Below, one piece after another: positions 37,195 to 52,100 of a stretch of 60,000 nt of DNA. Under the pieces are notes generated by a model that ran no database searches, had not been told where the DNA came from, and saw nothing but the letters and a program-made list of their open reading frames with translations. Source of the DNA: Hydractinia symbiolongicarpus (lineage: Eukaryota; Cnidaria; Hydrozoa; Anthoathecata; Hydractiniidae). The stretch is taken from positions 8,682,001-8,742,000 of the forward strand of contig NC_079889.1 of the NCBI RefSeq assembly GCF_029227915.1, read 5' to 3'. Each line of letters starts with the position of its first letter. Position 1 is the stretch's first letter. The position numbers and the translations under genes were made by a program.

Positions 37195-40100
37195 CTACAA
37201 AATAGTGCACATAGTAATTCAATGCTTGGATAAATCGGATAAATATAAAGTCTAACGTATTGTGTGCCGCCTAAGTTTAACAAAACCCAATTTTTTTGCA
37301 GCTAATCACAATGCTAAAGAACGCATTTTATTTGACACACACACTTCTATGTTTGTTGTTATTATTTTGCTACAAAAATTGAGAAACCAACAGTAAAGAA
37401 TAATTCAGTTTTCTCATCATCAAAGCATTCAATTACAAAATTATATCTGAGCCAAAAGATATTTGTTGTCAATAAATTTTCCGTTTACTGGCATAATTAA
37501 CTGGCATAATTTTAGGTTAAACTTTATCTGGTCTATTTAGGTTGGAATTGCTTTAATATTTTCCAAACTGTCTTAGTCAAAATTGATATGCTGTCAAAAA
37601 ATTGATATGCTGTCAAAAACGTGTGTAAAAAGGAATAAATTCTGTAACTCAGAGAGTATGATAATAACGAAACTAATTTTTTGCTCAATTTCATCAAACC
37701 AGTCTAAAAAATAGTCAATATTTTAATTTTTACTGAAATTTTGGCACTTCTAACCGAGAAAGACGTAATATTAGTAAAAAGTGGTGTTACATTTGGATTA
37801 TTAAATTTAGACAAATAAATTTGGTTAAGTGCTCAATCAAAGCGTGGCTTTGTCTGAAATAAATCATTTTACCAAAAATGTTTTTACCTTTTTTATTGTT
37901 TGCTCAAAGTTTTTACTCTTCCTGAAAATGGCTATATATAAATTCTTTATGCCTCGTGCAAAATTATTTTTTATCAGTTTGCTCTAAAAGTACGCCATAG
38001 CAAGTTTCCAGTCGATAACTTTATAGAGTATTTACCAAAGTTATTGCACTTTTAATTTTCTTGAATAAATGTGCATGCAATGATAAAATGGCTATTGACA
38101 GTTAACCTATTGGATTTTAATATTTTAATAGTAAAACATGTGATACACTTTTTTGACATTTTTTGAAAAATTGCTGTAGCACAATTCACATGTGTAGTGA
38201 GCGAAAATCAGTTTCTCAGCTAGTAATTTTATGTAATGTCATTTTCTGCATTAAGCTGCAAATTAACGCTCGCCACTTAAAAACAAGTTGATTTACTTTC
38301 CATTTGGTTTTATTATGATATTTTGCTAGTAAGTGTAGCTAGCTAGCAACTTACTTTTCCAGCACTGGACTTTACCAGCTATTAAGATATTTCTACGTAT
38401 ACAGCATCACTTTACCTTGCACTGTCATTGCTTAGTAATGCTTTTTATTAAATTCTTCACTTTCACAAAAAAAACACGCTAGAGCTCCTCCGCCATTTAA
38501 GCTTTGTTCTGTTTGTCCCAGACTCGCTGCCTCGCTAAATTTTTTTTGTAGCGCAATAATTATGCGGCACATCCGCGCCAATCAGGTTTCATATCGGATC
38601 AGTCCAGAGCCATATTTGTTTCGCCTTCCCGGTGTCAGAAAAGATAGAAATGGAGGTTGAGTTATACGTGTTTTTATGCTCACAAGAACGTCAGACATGA
38701 AGATAATTTTAGAAAGCTAACGTTCGCAGGGTAAAAGTTGAAATACGAGAATTTAATCCCTAAATATATTTACGCAGTGAAGAATGAATTTAACTTAAGA
38801 ATTATAGATTATAGTTTTACTAGCTAGCAGTTTTAATTTGGTTGTAACATATTAATACTTACTACCTTTCATTTAGATCGTTCTTTAGTGTTGGTGTTGC
38901 CTTAACAGATCTTTGATTGTCAAGTACTCGTTTCTACAAAAAATATTTATAAAAAATTCACCCTCATTTTTTATTTCATTTGTTTGTTTCTTTGTTACTC
39001 GGTAATTTTTACACAAAGTAATAATAATAAATACTGTTTAGGATTGATAAACAAAGAGAAAGAAAATCATACACAAGAAACGTGAATTAAAATGAAATAG
39101 AACAGCAAAATAACTAAAAAACAAACAAACAAACAAACAAAAAAACAACAAAGTCATAACCGCCGATCGACGTATTCACTTTCTTACGGAACTATCTTCC
39201 GTCCCATGTTTCGTTTAATAAACCAGTAGCAAGCTATCAATAAATTAACGTTCTTTACCTTTTTCACCATAAGTCGATCTAAATCGTTTCGTATTTCATT
39301 GAATGATGGTCTTGAATCTACCGAAAATGACCAACATTCTAACATAATGTCGTAAAATTCTTTTGCGCATTCCACTGGTTGTGACATGCGTGAACCTTGT
39401 TTCAAGTAAGCTAACAAATCTTTACTCTCTTGAATATCTGGATATGGAAGAGCACCAAGAGAGTAAATTTCCCAGAGCAAAACACCAAATGACCAACTGA
39501 AAAATAAAAAGCAATAATTAAATCGTATTACCAAGAGAAAATATTGAACATAACTTATTGTCTGATCCTGGTTGCATACTTTTTGGCCGGTGTTAAAACA
39601 TAGTGTATTCGCCTTTATGCTATTTCTTCTTGCCTTTCTTGAATGCTATGCAAAAACGAGAATATATTATAAATCTATTCCTTCTTATTTTTTATTGATA
39701 GCTTTGAACGCATATTACATGAATGCCGCAGAAAATTTTAAATCAGACGTGTTAATATAAAGACATCATGAAAAGATATGTATTTTTAATTTGTCACCCA
39801 CCCATTCATACAATGGCCTCAGTGTCTAGACAAAACACAAGGACAATATCAGTATCCAGGCAAACAAATTTGTAAAGAAGCCTTTGATAATAATGTAACC
39901 AACGACAAAGCTACTTTATTGTCAACCAGTAAGAATACAAACAGAATACTTAAAGATCACCATTATAAAATTGTGATCTTTAAGTCCACATAGGAAAAAA
40001 AGTGGATTATGTATTATTCAAAAAGTTCTTTGTGTTTTCTTGATGGTTATAGTTCCAGAAAAAGCGCTGGCTATAGTATAGTGTATAGTTTAAACATTAA

Positions 40101-43100
40101 TCAAGTAGGACTGCTATGCATGCCGATCTGCTTGCCTTTTAACTATCGTAAAAACTGGTCAGCTTGCTACCGGTGGAGAGACAAGGGCAGGGGAATGGGG
40201 TAAGGAGATGCAAGTAAGTTCACCTTATATATATATGAATGAGATGCATAAAAGACACGTTTCTGTTGGGCTGCAACTATCGCTATACTGCAAAAGCTCA
40301 GGAAGGTTTTTTTAATGGCACGTGCGCACTTTATCAAAGTTGCGCTATGGCGAAAAATGCAGTCAAATGGAATGAATCAATTTTAAGATTAGAGTTTAAA
40401 TTCAATCTTCTTTTTATGAGATAAAAGAAATTTAAAAAATTACATACACATCACTTTTGGTAGTAAATTTCTTCTCTAAAATACTTTCCGGTGCCATCCA
40501 TTTGATCGGTAATTTATCAACGTATTCTCTCTTATAGTAATCATTATCAGGTGCGTTCTTCATCAGTCCAAGATCAGCAACTTTTGCATGCATGTCTTTG
40601 GTTAGAAATACAGTCCTAGCCGCAAGATCACGGTGGACGTACTAAAATAAATGTTTATTCATTCAGAGACACTAGATTTTAGAATTGAAATTTAGAATCA
40701 CTTCAAATAGAGTTCTAACAGCATTTGATTGGATTTTCTCGGTTAACAAAATTGATCACCATTTTTAAAAAAACTTTCGTGGCAAACACGAAGTTGGACG
40801 GATGGGTCCACAAATCTTCGACTTGGAATGTATTTGCCAATTTTTCGCGCCACACGATTGGTTGGAACTTACATACACTTACTTAGTGTGCAATATTCCC
40901 CGGGATTACCAGCTTCTAACGCAAAATTTACGTATGGTAAGCAAATTCGTAAAAATTTTACAAAACAGAAGAATAAATCAATTAAATACAATTTGCAATT
41001 AAAGCGCTCTTAATTCATATTTACAAAGTTCTTTTTTACCAAAACTTAAAAACAAAATAGTTTTGTGCAATATATTGTTATGCTAAACATCAAATTTCAA
41101 TACCAGCCAACATGACTTGTGGAGGGAGAAAAGTGATGCTAGGTTTAAAACAGAACTCGATATGACTAAACAAATGGTACTTCATATAAACATTTAAGTA
41201 GATCATTACGTCCAATGAGTATGACACTTTGACAAGGAAGAGAAAAGATTTGCGAATATTCTATGAAATAGACTTTTACCTTTCTCTCTTTAAGAAAGCT
41301 CATACCATCTGCTACTTGTACTGCAATCCATGTGACTTGATAACAATTAAATTCTTCTTTCCCATTGCGATGCCATGTGGGTTCAAAATAATCTCTATTC
41401 AAGCGCAAGTATTTAGCTAAACTTCCCATTTCACAGTATTCCGTCAATAACAAAATATTATCAGCTTTGGTGCAGGCTCCAACCAAATTGACAATGTTTC
41501 TATGTTCGCCAATATGAATTAGAAGCTTAAGCTCGTTAGCTAAATCTTTGTGATCCTTTTCTGTAGCATTTTCTGAAACGGAACGTGTACATCAACTGAT
41601 TTATTTTCTTTAAAACATAAGAAAGAGCTATTCACCCAAAAGAAATTCAGCTTGCGCAGAATTCCTTTTTGAAAAAAAAATATAAAAAAACTATAAAATG
41701 ATATTCAACGGAACTTTTTCAACGAATTATAAAGTATAAAAATACATTAAAAAACTGTGGAAGGGAATTACAGCTGCTCTTACAAGCTATTTTGTTTTTT
41801 AGCTTTCAGTAAAAATGAATGGCAAGAATATCAAGCAGAGAATTTGGTTGCTATTTGTCCACGCAGCGCCCGGCCAAACGGTTTATTATCCACTTCGTAC
41901 CTGGCATCGTTATAAAAACAAATGAATAGACCTTTTTGCTTATAGTGCTACCATTTTTAAATTTATGACTTCGCGCAAAGCATGGGAAGGTCATGAGAAG
42001 ATCAGGGTATCTAAAATCAAAACAAACCTTGAAAGGAGGTAGTCGCTTTTAATGTCTACTGTTGTTCTGTGGTTTTATTGAAGAATAATTATCGTTATGG
42101 GAATTAATGATCGTTGTGCTGTGGGAGTATGTAACAATGTAAATATCCAGAAAAATATGTCATTAAGCCGCACATCACTGCATTTAATGGGAGTTTTGAG
42201 CTACGTTTTTACACTTGTAGAAGCCCTAAGTTGTATACAAGTATATAAGTGGGGGCCCACTTGTAACAAAAAGTATTTTGTGTTTAAAAAATATCATGTG
42301 ATCTGTTCAAATCATTTTGAATATGAGAAACCGACAGAGTCCTTTACCCACATTGTATTTAAAAAGGCTATGGTACAGATCAAAACTCAAAAAAGAGAAA
42401 AGCACCAAAAAAAAAGTTTTTCTTCTCAACAAAAAATGCAAAAGAGATAAATTTGTTCCATCTTCAACTGCTTCAGATGGTGTCAAAACAGAACCAGACA
42501 ATGAAGATAAAATTGACTTTTGTGTCACAGTTGATCTAACTTCTCCTAAAAATGCCTTTTTGTTAATGTCACCAACCAATTCATCAACAAATCTTTCATT
42601 ATTATCACCAGCTAGTGGGACAACTCTGTTATCACCCACTTGCTCAACCTCATCAATGTCTACTTTAGAATTAGATATTCCAATGTTATCACCAACTAGT
42701 AATGCCAATATTTTATCACCTACGTTGTCCACAGCATCCACAACTTCCGGCAAATTGTCATTGAATACAATTAATACAAGAATGTCATGGGATTGCATCC
42801 AAAGTAATAAAAAAATTATAAAATTGTACACGGGATGTCCATATCAAAAGTTTTTCCAATTATGTTGAGCATGTTCGGCAGAAACATTCAATACTCCAAT
42901 ATTACAAGGGTGACAATTCTGTAAGAACTAAACAGTATCAGTATAGTCCAGCCAAATTGGTCCAAGCCGTTCTCTAAGCTTAGAGGATGAAATCTTAATG
43001 ACGTTGATGAGACTTTATGTGCCTGTTGTTGACTTACCTTTCAGATTTGGAATATCGACTGAACATGCCTGCAACCTTATTACAACATTCATCATTTTTC

Positions 43101-46100
43101 TTAGTTTGGAACTTGAACAACTAATATATTGGCAAATACCTGATAAAACACAGCCATATAAGCACCATCATTTTTCTGGTACTTGTAACAAATGGGAAAG
43201 TAAAGGTGACTGCACTAAACAATATGTTGAACATTCGAAATAAGTTGCAGCACAACACCAAACATACAGCACCTACAAAAGCCAAAACACGCTAAAAAAA
43301 TTTTATATTTTGTACAAAATCGGGGTAAATCTCTTACGTATCTCCTGCCTATGCTGGTTCTAGCATAGATCGTTTTATTACTGAAGATACAAATGTTGCT
43401 TCAAAATTTCATCCTGGTTTTATGGTTCTGTTTGATAAAGGTTTCAATGTTCAAGATCTGTTTTTGACCCAAGTGACATGTGTTCTAGAATACATATTAA
43501 AAGGGTTAATGAACGGTTGAAAGAATTCTGATTATTGTAAAACATCTTACCAATATCAATGATCGATATGTGTGATCACATTTGGACAATTGCTGCAGCT
43601 ATTGTTAATATGCAACCCCCATTAGAAAAATAGTTCTGGCTCCAATTGATTGCAGTGAAAAAAGCCGTTTAATTAGGAGTATTGTTAGCTAACGGGCTCA
43701 TAGGGGAAACAGTTGGTTCAATTCCTCTGATACTTCATTACTTGGCGAAGTTCTTGCAACAGCATTTAGTATTCTCTGGTATAGAGTTGTATCTATGGGC
43801 ATTTTCAAGGTGCCATTTAATATTATTGATGCACAGCACGAGGATCAAACGAAGTCCGTGGTACTTTAACATGGTCTGGTAGATGCTTGGGATGTGGTCT
43901 TTTAAAAGATATTGACGACATTTTTGCAGAAAGATGAACTTTTTGTCAACCTTTAGCCACTGTTTTGTTTCAAACTAGAGTTTTGGACGTACATGTTTTA
44001 TTTAAACCCAATACAACCTGATGTACAACAAAATGAAGCAGTGCAAAAACATGTTTGCAGCTTTCACTGTATCCAGCAATGTAACCACATTTGCCAGTTA
44101 AAACTTCATGGTTATCAGTGTTCTTATACACCCAGGTTTTATAAGGAGTTTCATTAACCCTTGTTTGTGGTATAACACCTCCACGAACAAAACAATAACG
44201 CAGACATTGAGATATGTTGTTGAACTCAACATTTTTACCATATCCATCATTCATTAAATTCTCTCCCTCATTTTAAGCTTTGACACCCAGACTTTTCTGT
44301 GCATACTCCAGAAGGCATTTGGTTGTTATACCAGGATAGTAATTCAGTCATCTGTCCAGTGGTTATCTGTTCTGGAAAGGGTATTTTGATACATGCGACA
44401 GTTAATTTAGACACGTTGGTTTGCCAACGATAAAGATACAGGGAGATTAATCAGTTCTGCTGCAAGCGCTTTCTTAATTAAATCAGCTTTAAGTATCCCC
44501 CTTAAAGGACCCCCCCAAGCTAACAAATAACTCCTTAAGTTTTCAACACTCCACTTGTTTAATTCTTCTTGTAAATACTCCATTGTTAGACAGTTACTTA
44601 CCAATGTTTACAGTAAGTAAACTTCGCCGAAACTACATAAGATACACTGATTTTCCCACACTGCATTGCGCAGTCATAAATTTAATAATAGTAACACTAT
44701 TATTAAAAAGGTCCATTGAAGTGATCTATAGCCAAAATATATCTAAGTCACAAAAATTTGGCATTTGGATTAAAAATTTAATACAACTTGTTTATTACAA
44801 GCTCGTGAGCTTGTATTAAAACGCAAATGTGTCCTACAAGAATGGAAATTTTTGCCTCTCTGAGCACCGACACGGGAGTAGTCGTGTGTTCGAATCTCAT
44901 CTTGGTAACTATTTTTACTTTTTTTTTTTTTTTACTAACTCGTAGCTAACTATGTCCGAAATAATCAATTGCCACGTCACAGATTTAAATTTCGTACCTA
45001 AACTCTCTAAGTACTTGGAAGTCATCTAAATGACGTTTCAGGCCAAATTTGGTATTTGTTTTCGACAAAACTTGGCACAGTTAACAAAAAAAGTATGCCG
45101 AACATGGTGACATTAAAATTTTGATTTTTTGTCACCTAAATGTCATTTTAGGCCAAAATTGGTTCGAAAATTAAAATACTTTATTTTCGACAAAAATTGG
45201 CACAGTTAACAAAAAAAGTATGCTGAATATGATAGTGGCATCAAAATTTTGATTTTTGTCAACTAAATGCCGTTAAGACCATAAACGTTTCAATCGCGCG
45301 ACTTTCAACCATGAATGATATGCTGTATTTTTTATTCGCAGAAATTGTAAAATTGGGTTGCATTGTGGATGTTTCATAGTTGTGTATTTTCAATAGCGAG
45401 ATAGTTTATGCAGCGCCTGCATATTGTTTATTTTTTAAAAAGATAAGATTAGTGTTCACAAGCTTTTTTTAACTAACTGGTAAAGTAAAGGTGTTTCCAC
45501 CAAAGTTTTCAAAAGTGAATATAGGCAGAATTAAGGTCTCTCCAAATGCCTGGAAAGTAGTCTGCGAAAAATAAAATTTCCACAACAATACGTAAGAGAA
45601 AAACGAAGACGCTCCACCATATATAAATAATTACGAGAACGAAATTCTTTTTGTAGCGAAAAGAATTACTCGTTCTCGCTTTCTTCTTTCTGTCAGTCGG
45701 TTTACCCCAGACTGACCCAACGAAAATTGAAATTTCGAGGAATTTTCCGTTCAAGAAGATCTCACAAATCAATTTCAAAAAATAACTGCGTAGTCCACAA
45801 GAAATGTTATTGCCCATCTGAATAGCAAAATATGTCGTGTCTAACTTCGTAACAGAAATCACAATTTAATAGACAGCTTTTTGTAAACTTTATTCGCGAG
45901 GTTGTTTACGTATATCATACGTCTTGTTTATATAGGAACCATGTCTGTTGACAATATAAACGTCCGATCAAGCGAAGGAACACAAATTCGAACACAAATT
46001 CCTATTCTCAAAGTTCTGAAATTACCGCTGGTGGTGGTGCTGGTGGTTGTGTTTGTTCTAAAATTAGAAGAGTTAGAAGAGTTTTTTTTAAAGAGATAGC

Positions 46101-49100
46101 TGATAATGATTTTTCGTGAGAAGTGTTTAGTGGACTTCTTTTATCCCTGTTTGAAGAACTCAAGTTGTAAAACAATTGAAAACGGTGAGTTTTGTTAGCT
46201 GCTTTGCAGGTTTTGAGGGAGTCTATATTGATATATTTCATCATACTGCGAAAAGCTTAAATCAATTAGTGCAAATTTTGATCTTATTTGGAGGTTTGAC
46301 AGCGTTCAAATTTTACAAAAAATATTTTTTTGTACGGTTATTTTAGCCAGTCGCTACAGAAAAATAGCGCCCAATTACGTGGTCGATATAAGCTAGTAAA
46401 AACGTCAGATATAAAGAAGACATCACACTGCCAGGTACTAACGAAGATTATTGCCCGGGGGTTAAATATTGCTTTGGAAGATAATTTTAGAAGTAAACGG
46501 TTATTATTCGGATTAATACTACGAAAGAAAATAAAAGAGCGGGCACAGAAGTCGTCTATTTACAAAAAAAATTTCTTATTTAGAAATTCATTCAAACAAT
46601 TAAAGGGATATCACTAGTAGTTAGTTTTATGTTCATGTAAATTTGCATACATGGATCAGATGTCAAGTTTTCTTGTAACTTACCTTTCAGGGTTTTAGCA
46701 ACAACAATATTGTTCTGGTGAATTCCAGTTACTTTTCTCGACACCAATTTCTCAGTTCTGTCTTTTCGTGGGTGAAATTTCTCTATTCCCTTAGCTGACG
46801 CTATCCATACCTGTGCAAACTCTCCTTCTCCTATGACTTTAATCAGAGAGATGTGTGTCCTTGGAAATTCGTATTTTGAATCATAGCTTAAATTGCTACT
46901 TTGTTCTCGAATGCTGCGGCCAAAATCAACCTAAAATTCATAATAATGTAAAATCTTGTTAGAGATAACATCATGTGCAGACATTTTTTATCGTCTAAGA
47001 AGTTTTTTCTACTTGTAGCTGTTTATTATTGTAGATGTGTAACGCTTCATTTGTAAAGCTTCGCGTCGGCGAAGGTCAAAAACTTTTCAACAGTCCTGAT
47101 TTTCGCTGTCAAATTTCAGTTAAAAGAAAAAGAAGTTACCGGTTGTTTTATTTGTGGCTGTAAGTATTTATTTTTATTTTGATTTTTTCTTCGATAATAA
47201 CATGCAGCTAACACAAATGTTATGAAAACCAACGAAGAGACAGTTGCACTTATGATGATTGTGTAATCCTGGGAACTTTTAGGTGGCTCTAAATGTAAAA
47301 AGAAAATAATGAATGCTTCTACTGCATCTTTCTTGATACTACCACACCACACATCAATTAAAATTATGTTTGCTACGGCATCATGTTATTTTTACAAACA
47401 AAATGGATTAATTGTTACTGGGGTGTAAGTGAACGGTGATGAAATAATCCGAGTAGTTGTTATGGTGGAAAATTTGATTTCTTGATTTTTGTGTTTCTAA
47501 AAGAACTCAAGGCTCATAAGATTTATGCTGAAAAGAAAATTTGTAACTCCTAAAGAGCATTTTCTCGGGTAGACAACTGCAAATAATGTGGACAGTAAAG
47601 GTCTTGATAATGAAGCTTTTTACTTTTAGATATACAGAAGCTTACCAGAAAATGTATAAAAAATTATTCTTGCGGGACTAAGTTGGCCATTTGCTGTTGA
47701 AAGAACGATTGTAAGCTTGTGATTTGAGCCGGTTGAGGCATTGAATAAATACTGCTTTTCATAGATAGATTTTATAAAAGTCTGGTTGTATACATGATGA
47801 CGATCCTTGCTCCAATGTGTAATTATGGTTTTTGATGCAGTATCATTTCCAAACAGTCTTGTAGGTGTTGTCCAATGTAACACCATTTGATCACCATCTT
47901 GTGTTATGTAAACATTATTAACTGGTTCTAGATTAGCAAGAAAAACATTGGCGTTTATTGTACGATATTGCTAATTGTTTGACCAAACACTCTTAAAGTT
48001 GAAAAACATCTAATTCTATTTCAATTTAACTGAAGTAATGACAAGTAAGAAAACTTTTCTTTTTATCTTCATAAACTTAAAATAACCCTACTTATTTCTC
48101 CAGTAGTATTTACGGAAAAAATGATTCATGAGGCGTACCAAATTTGGCAGGAGAAACTTCGATCAAAGCAGGAAGGCTACCACTAGTGTCCATCAGTTCA
48201 ATTCTGTAAACATTCGTTTGGTAGAGGTCTTCAAATTCATAGCTTGTGACTTCCTTGCATTGAAAACGAACCCATGTGACTTGCCATTGACCAATGATGT
48301 TCATTGTAATGATAGCTGTGCTATTTCCCTCTATTTTCCATCTGATGCGAACAAAATCGTAGCCAATAATTAATTCGGAGATTTTCTTACGTTTATTATT
48401 TGCCCACTTCTCTAAAAAAATAAAGTTTTTGTTGTAGTACAGTGTTTCAAAGTAGGAAAAAATTTGAAATGTAGTGAATCCTTTTTGCAATTTTTCTCTA
48501 ATTTGAGCGTAACAAACACGCACGTGAGTCCCTTTTCACCACATTCAAGCTAATTTCCAGTCTTTATCTCGAACTTATTCTGTATTAAACAAATATCCCG
48601 CTTGTTTGTAAGTTGTCAATGTACACTTTCTTTCATTTTTTGCTATTTGTTTATTTCGATTATTTATTTTAATGGCGGACACGCCCATGATGGAACACTC
48701 ACATGTCCTTCACATGTTATATGTTAACTGTGACATTATGTCATAAAGTACGGAACATTTTTGGCCAATATAGGAAAAGTTGCTACTTTCCAAAATTATG
48801 ACTGATGAATAATAACAACCTATGCATGTCAAAGGTATGTCAAAAAGAAGTATTTTTGTGAATAACTTTTTTGACATTTCGAGGAAAAAACACACAATTA
48901 GTGTATTTTCAAGCTTTTCATTAATATTATTAATAAAACTTTCTTTTCTTAAATATCTTTTCACATTTTTAGTAAATATAGGTCTCAAAGGTTAAAAATA
49001 ATTCAGTTCGGCTGTAAAGGGTGATTTTTAGAAATTTCATCTGTCGCATCCGCTTCTAATACCTAACAACTTTTTCAAAGAAATGAAAGAAAACACAGAA

Positions 49101-52100
49101 ATAGAGATTATCAAGTTTATTTTTTCAAACGGCAAAAATATAAAAAAAACTTGATTTCTATATTACTTATGCTTTTTATAATTTTAATATAATAATTATA
49201 TTTAAATATAATTTTAATTAAACACCTAAAGTAAAAAAAATGACTTAATTCTTTCTAACCTATTGGGAATATTGGAACCCTGTTTCTGAGTAAGAGATGG
49301 TGTACAAACAGACCTAACACATACCCTGCGTGCTATTAGTGATTTGAATGACATATTTTCCCAATCCATCTGCATTTGTATGGTCTGTAAGATAGGTAGT
49401 CACGTCGTAGTCAAACTTCGATGTTATATTTATCTTACAACATGGGTACTCCGAAAACATCACTAATGTGCTAGGTGTATCTAGTTTTTTGTAGTTTAAA
49501 ATCAAAAAAGTTTGATTGTTATTGTTATAAGCGATCACTGTTTGGAATGTATGTTTGTGTAAAGGAGACTGACGCCTTGGTACGTCAACATAGGTTACAA
49601 TGACAACATTACCGATATCCACATTTAAATGATAGACATTTTTTATATCCTGTTTTGCTTGACCAGTGATAACTTTATCCTTTGTTTGTCTATAGTAGAT
49701 TACGCCACTGAAGCTGGTATCAAAATCCATGTAATACGAAGCGATAATTGAATATGGATATTGAACATAGTGGGTATATTGAACGGAAGATTGAATGGCA
49801 TGTTCCATTGATATCAAGCCATTTGATGTGACCTTAAAGGCAAAAACAAATTATAGAAAGGTAAATTTTAAATGTTCAAAAATTCTTATAAGGTAACCAG
49901 CCTTGTAACAATTGACTTCTATAGTTCAGGATGCGTGAAATGAAGGTGAATTTTACTGTATTTTATTTCAAATTGCTAAACCAATGACATGTAAGCTTTG
50001 ACACGTGTCACTACGTTTATTTAACAACAATTAAGGTATTAAATTTTGAAGTATTCTACGCTTAAGCATATTTACGTAATTTTATTACATAAATATGCTT
50101 GTCTCAAAAATGTTTGTTAACTTTTTAAAAGTGTTGCAAATAGCTTGATGCCGCACTGTCGTACTGACGCCTAAATACTGCAGATTTTTCTACTGAAGTT
50201 TCAGGTACGATTTTTATTAATGCTAATTGGTAATTATATACTTACATATATTTTTTCAACTTGTTTCGTCTTAAGTGGAAGAGGCGTATTCAATAAGATT
50301 GATTCAGCGACATTATCACCTCTCTCCAGCGCCCTGTCGCCTTCCGCAATGCCATATGGATAGAATGCTATGATTCGAAAAGAGATTATAGACAACAAGG
50401 ATATTTAACTAACTGAACAACAGTTTTAACTACATGAACCTTTGGAGGTTTTCGCGCACAAGATCGTACCTGATGAGAAATGTAACATTTGCCTACGCCT
50501 CAATTTTAAAAATTGATTTAATATAAAAAAAACTAAGTTTTAAATTGGGTAATGTAAACGAGATTAACACAGTTTCATGACACTTTCCTGTAGAACTCTA
50601 AACTTTCCATAGTCATCGATAGAACATGAAAACGTTAGCTTTTGTTTTCTTTATCAGTTAGTTTAAGATTCTTTATTACTTCAAGTTCAAGGTCTGAAGG
50701 ATGTTGGGTCGTTTTATAAATCTTGGTTTAAGCGATTAATAATTGAAGCAAACAAAAACAGTGACCTAGACAATATTCTATCTCAGTACATTAACATCAA
50801 GGGTGCAATCGAAGAAGTATTTCGTTGAACATTTTTTCAACATGTGAGTGCAGAAGAACAAATGTTACACATTACTATCCTTCATCGTGGACTTGTTATC
50901 TAAAAATCCCTACCTGCTCTTGTGCAATTAAACGAAGTCAAGGGAAACACATGTCTTCCTGGGATTCCTATATTTGATGTATTAACTAACGCTTGACTGA
51001 ATTCTGCTTTAGAGAACCTTCCTTTTCCACAAAGGGGCTCCTCATAACCGACAGAAATGGCGCGACCACCGAGCTCTTTATAATTCAAGATTGCATACGT
51101 TTCCCTTTCATCTGATGCAATTACTGCTTGAAAAGTAAACTGGCTGCCGTCGACTTTTTTAAGAACAGCAAATGTTACTATAAGAAGATGTTTAGCTGAA
51201 AAGCTTTCTGACGAATAGCTAGAAATGTCTTTGCTAGCAGCTGACAATAAATTAGGTTTAATGGAGTACTCGTAAATGATCTTCTTTTTTTCAATAAAAT
51301 CGTCAGATAAGTTATTCATTTGCAAGTCACGTAAACGATAAACATCTAATATTCTCTTCTCAGATGTCGGTCGAGATTTGCTTTTTGAACGTATCTCCAA
51401 ATATCCATCTCCAATCTAAATCAATAATGAATATTAATACCTGTTTTCGTATCAAGCTGTTGTTCAGTGGGCAGAAGGTTTGCTTCTACCTACTAATTAA
51501 ACATTCTTGCTTTTAAACAAGCATTGCTGTTTGTTACAAAGAGCGAAAAAACATTTTCCCACAAATTATATATATCGCTATTTTACCCTTCTTGCAGCCT
51601 GTCCGTTTATACCTCGTAAAAAGATAGTATAGAACCTTTGCTGCAGCCTGTACAGAAAATGAACGATCAAGAAGGCAAAGAAAGCCCATTATTAGTACAA
51701 ATATTAGTCCAAATACGTTAACATCAGATAGTTTTAATCAATTTAACTTACTATCATACTTTTAGCAGGTGTTGAAAACAACAAAAAAGGTTTGTGCCAC
51801 GCAAATTTCACTTCTGCTTGATTTTTGTCGTCTTGGTACGTTCTTGTGTCATAAGGATACAATACTGTATAAAAATATTGAATACATGTCAACTGCATCA
51901 TTTAACTTTATTATAGCAATTGATTTATTTAACTGATGAATAAAATATAATCAGGAGTGAATTTTGCCAGTGGAATCTAGGGGAGGCTGGATATTACGAC
52001 GGACGACACTTTTTGCACCAAACGAAAGTCGACATCATAAAATAGAATGACGACAAAAAATATTCATCAATTGATCGAAACCTTCTTTCGGCAAAATTCT

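Noticed and set aside
37195-37301. Longer last RTK exon starting at 37301
   Set aside because: It is in phase but adds a hydrophobic segment atypical of a tail; the 68-base exon at 38866-38933 plus acceptor at 37194 fits better. Not fully excluded.
45902-46617. Two plus-strand ORFs in an RTK intron
   Set aside because: A Leu/Val-rich run comes from GGTGGTGGTGCTGG repeats; no domain, no splice support, and no link between the two ORFs.
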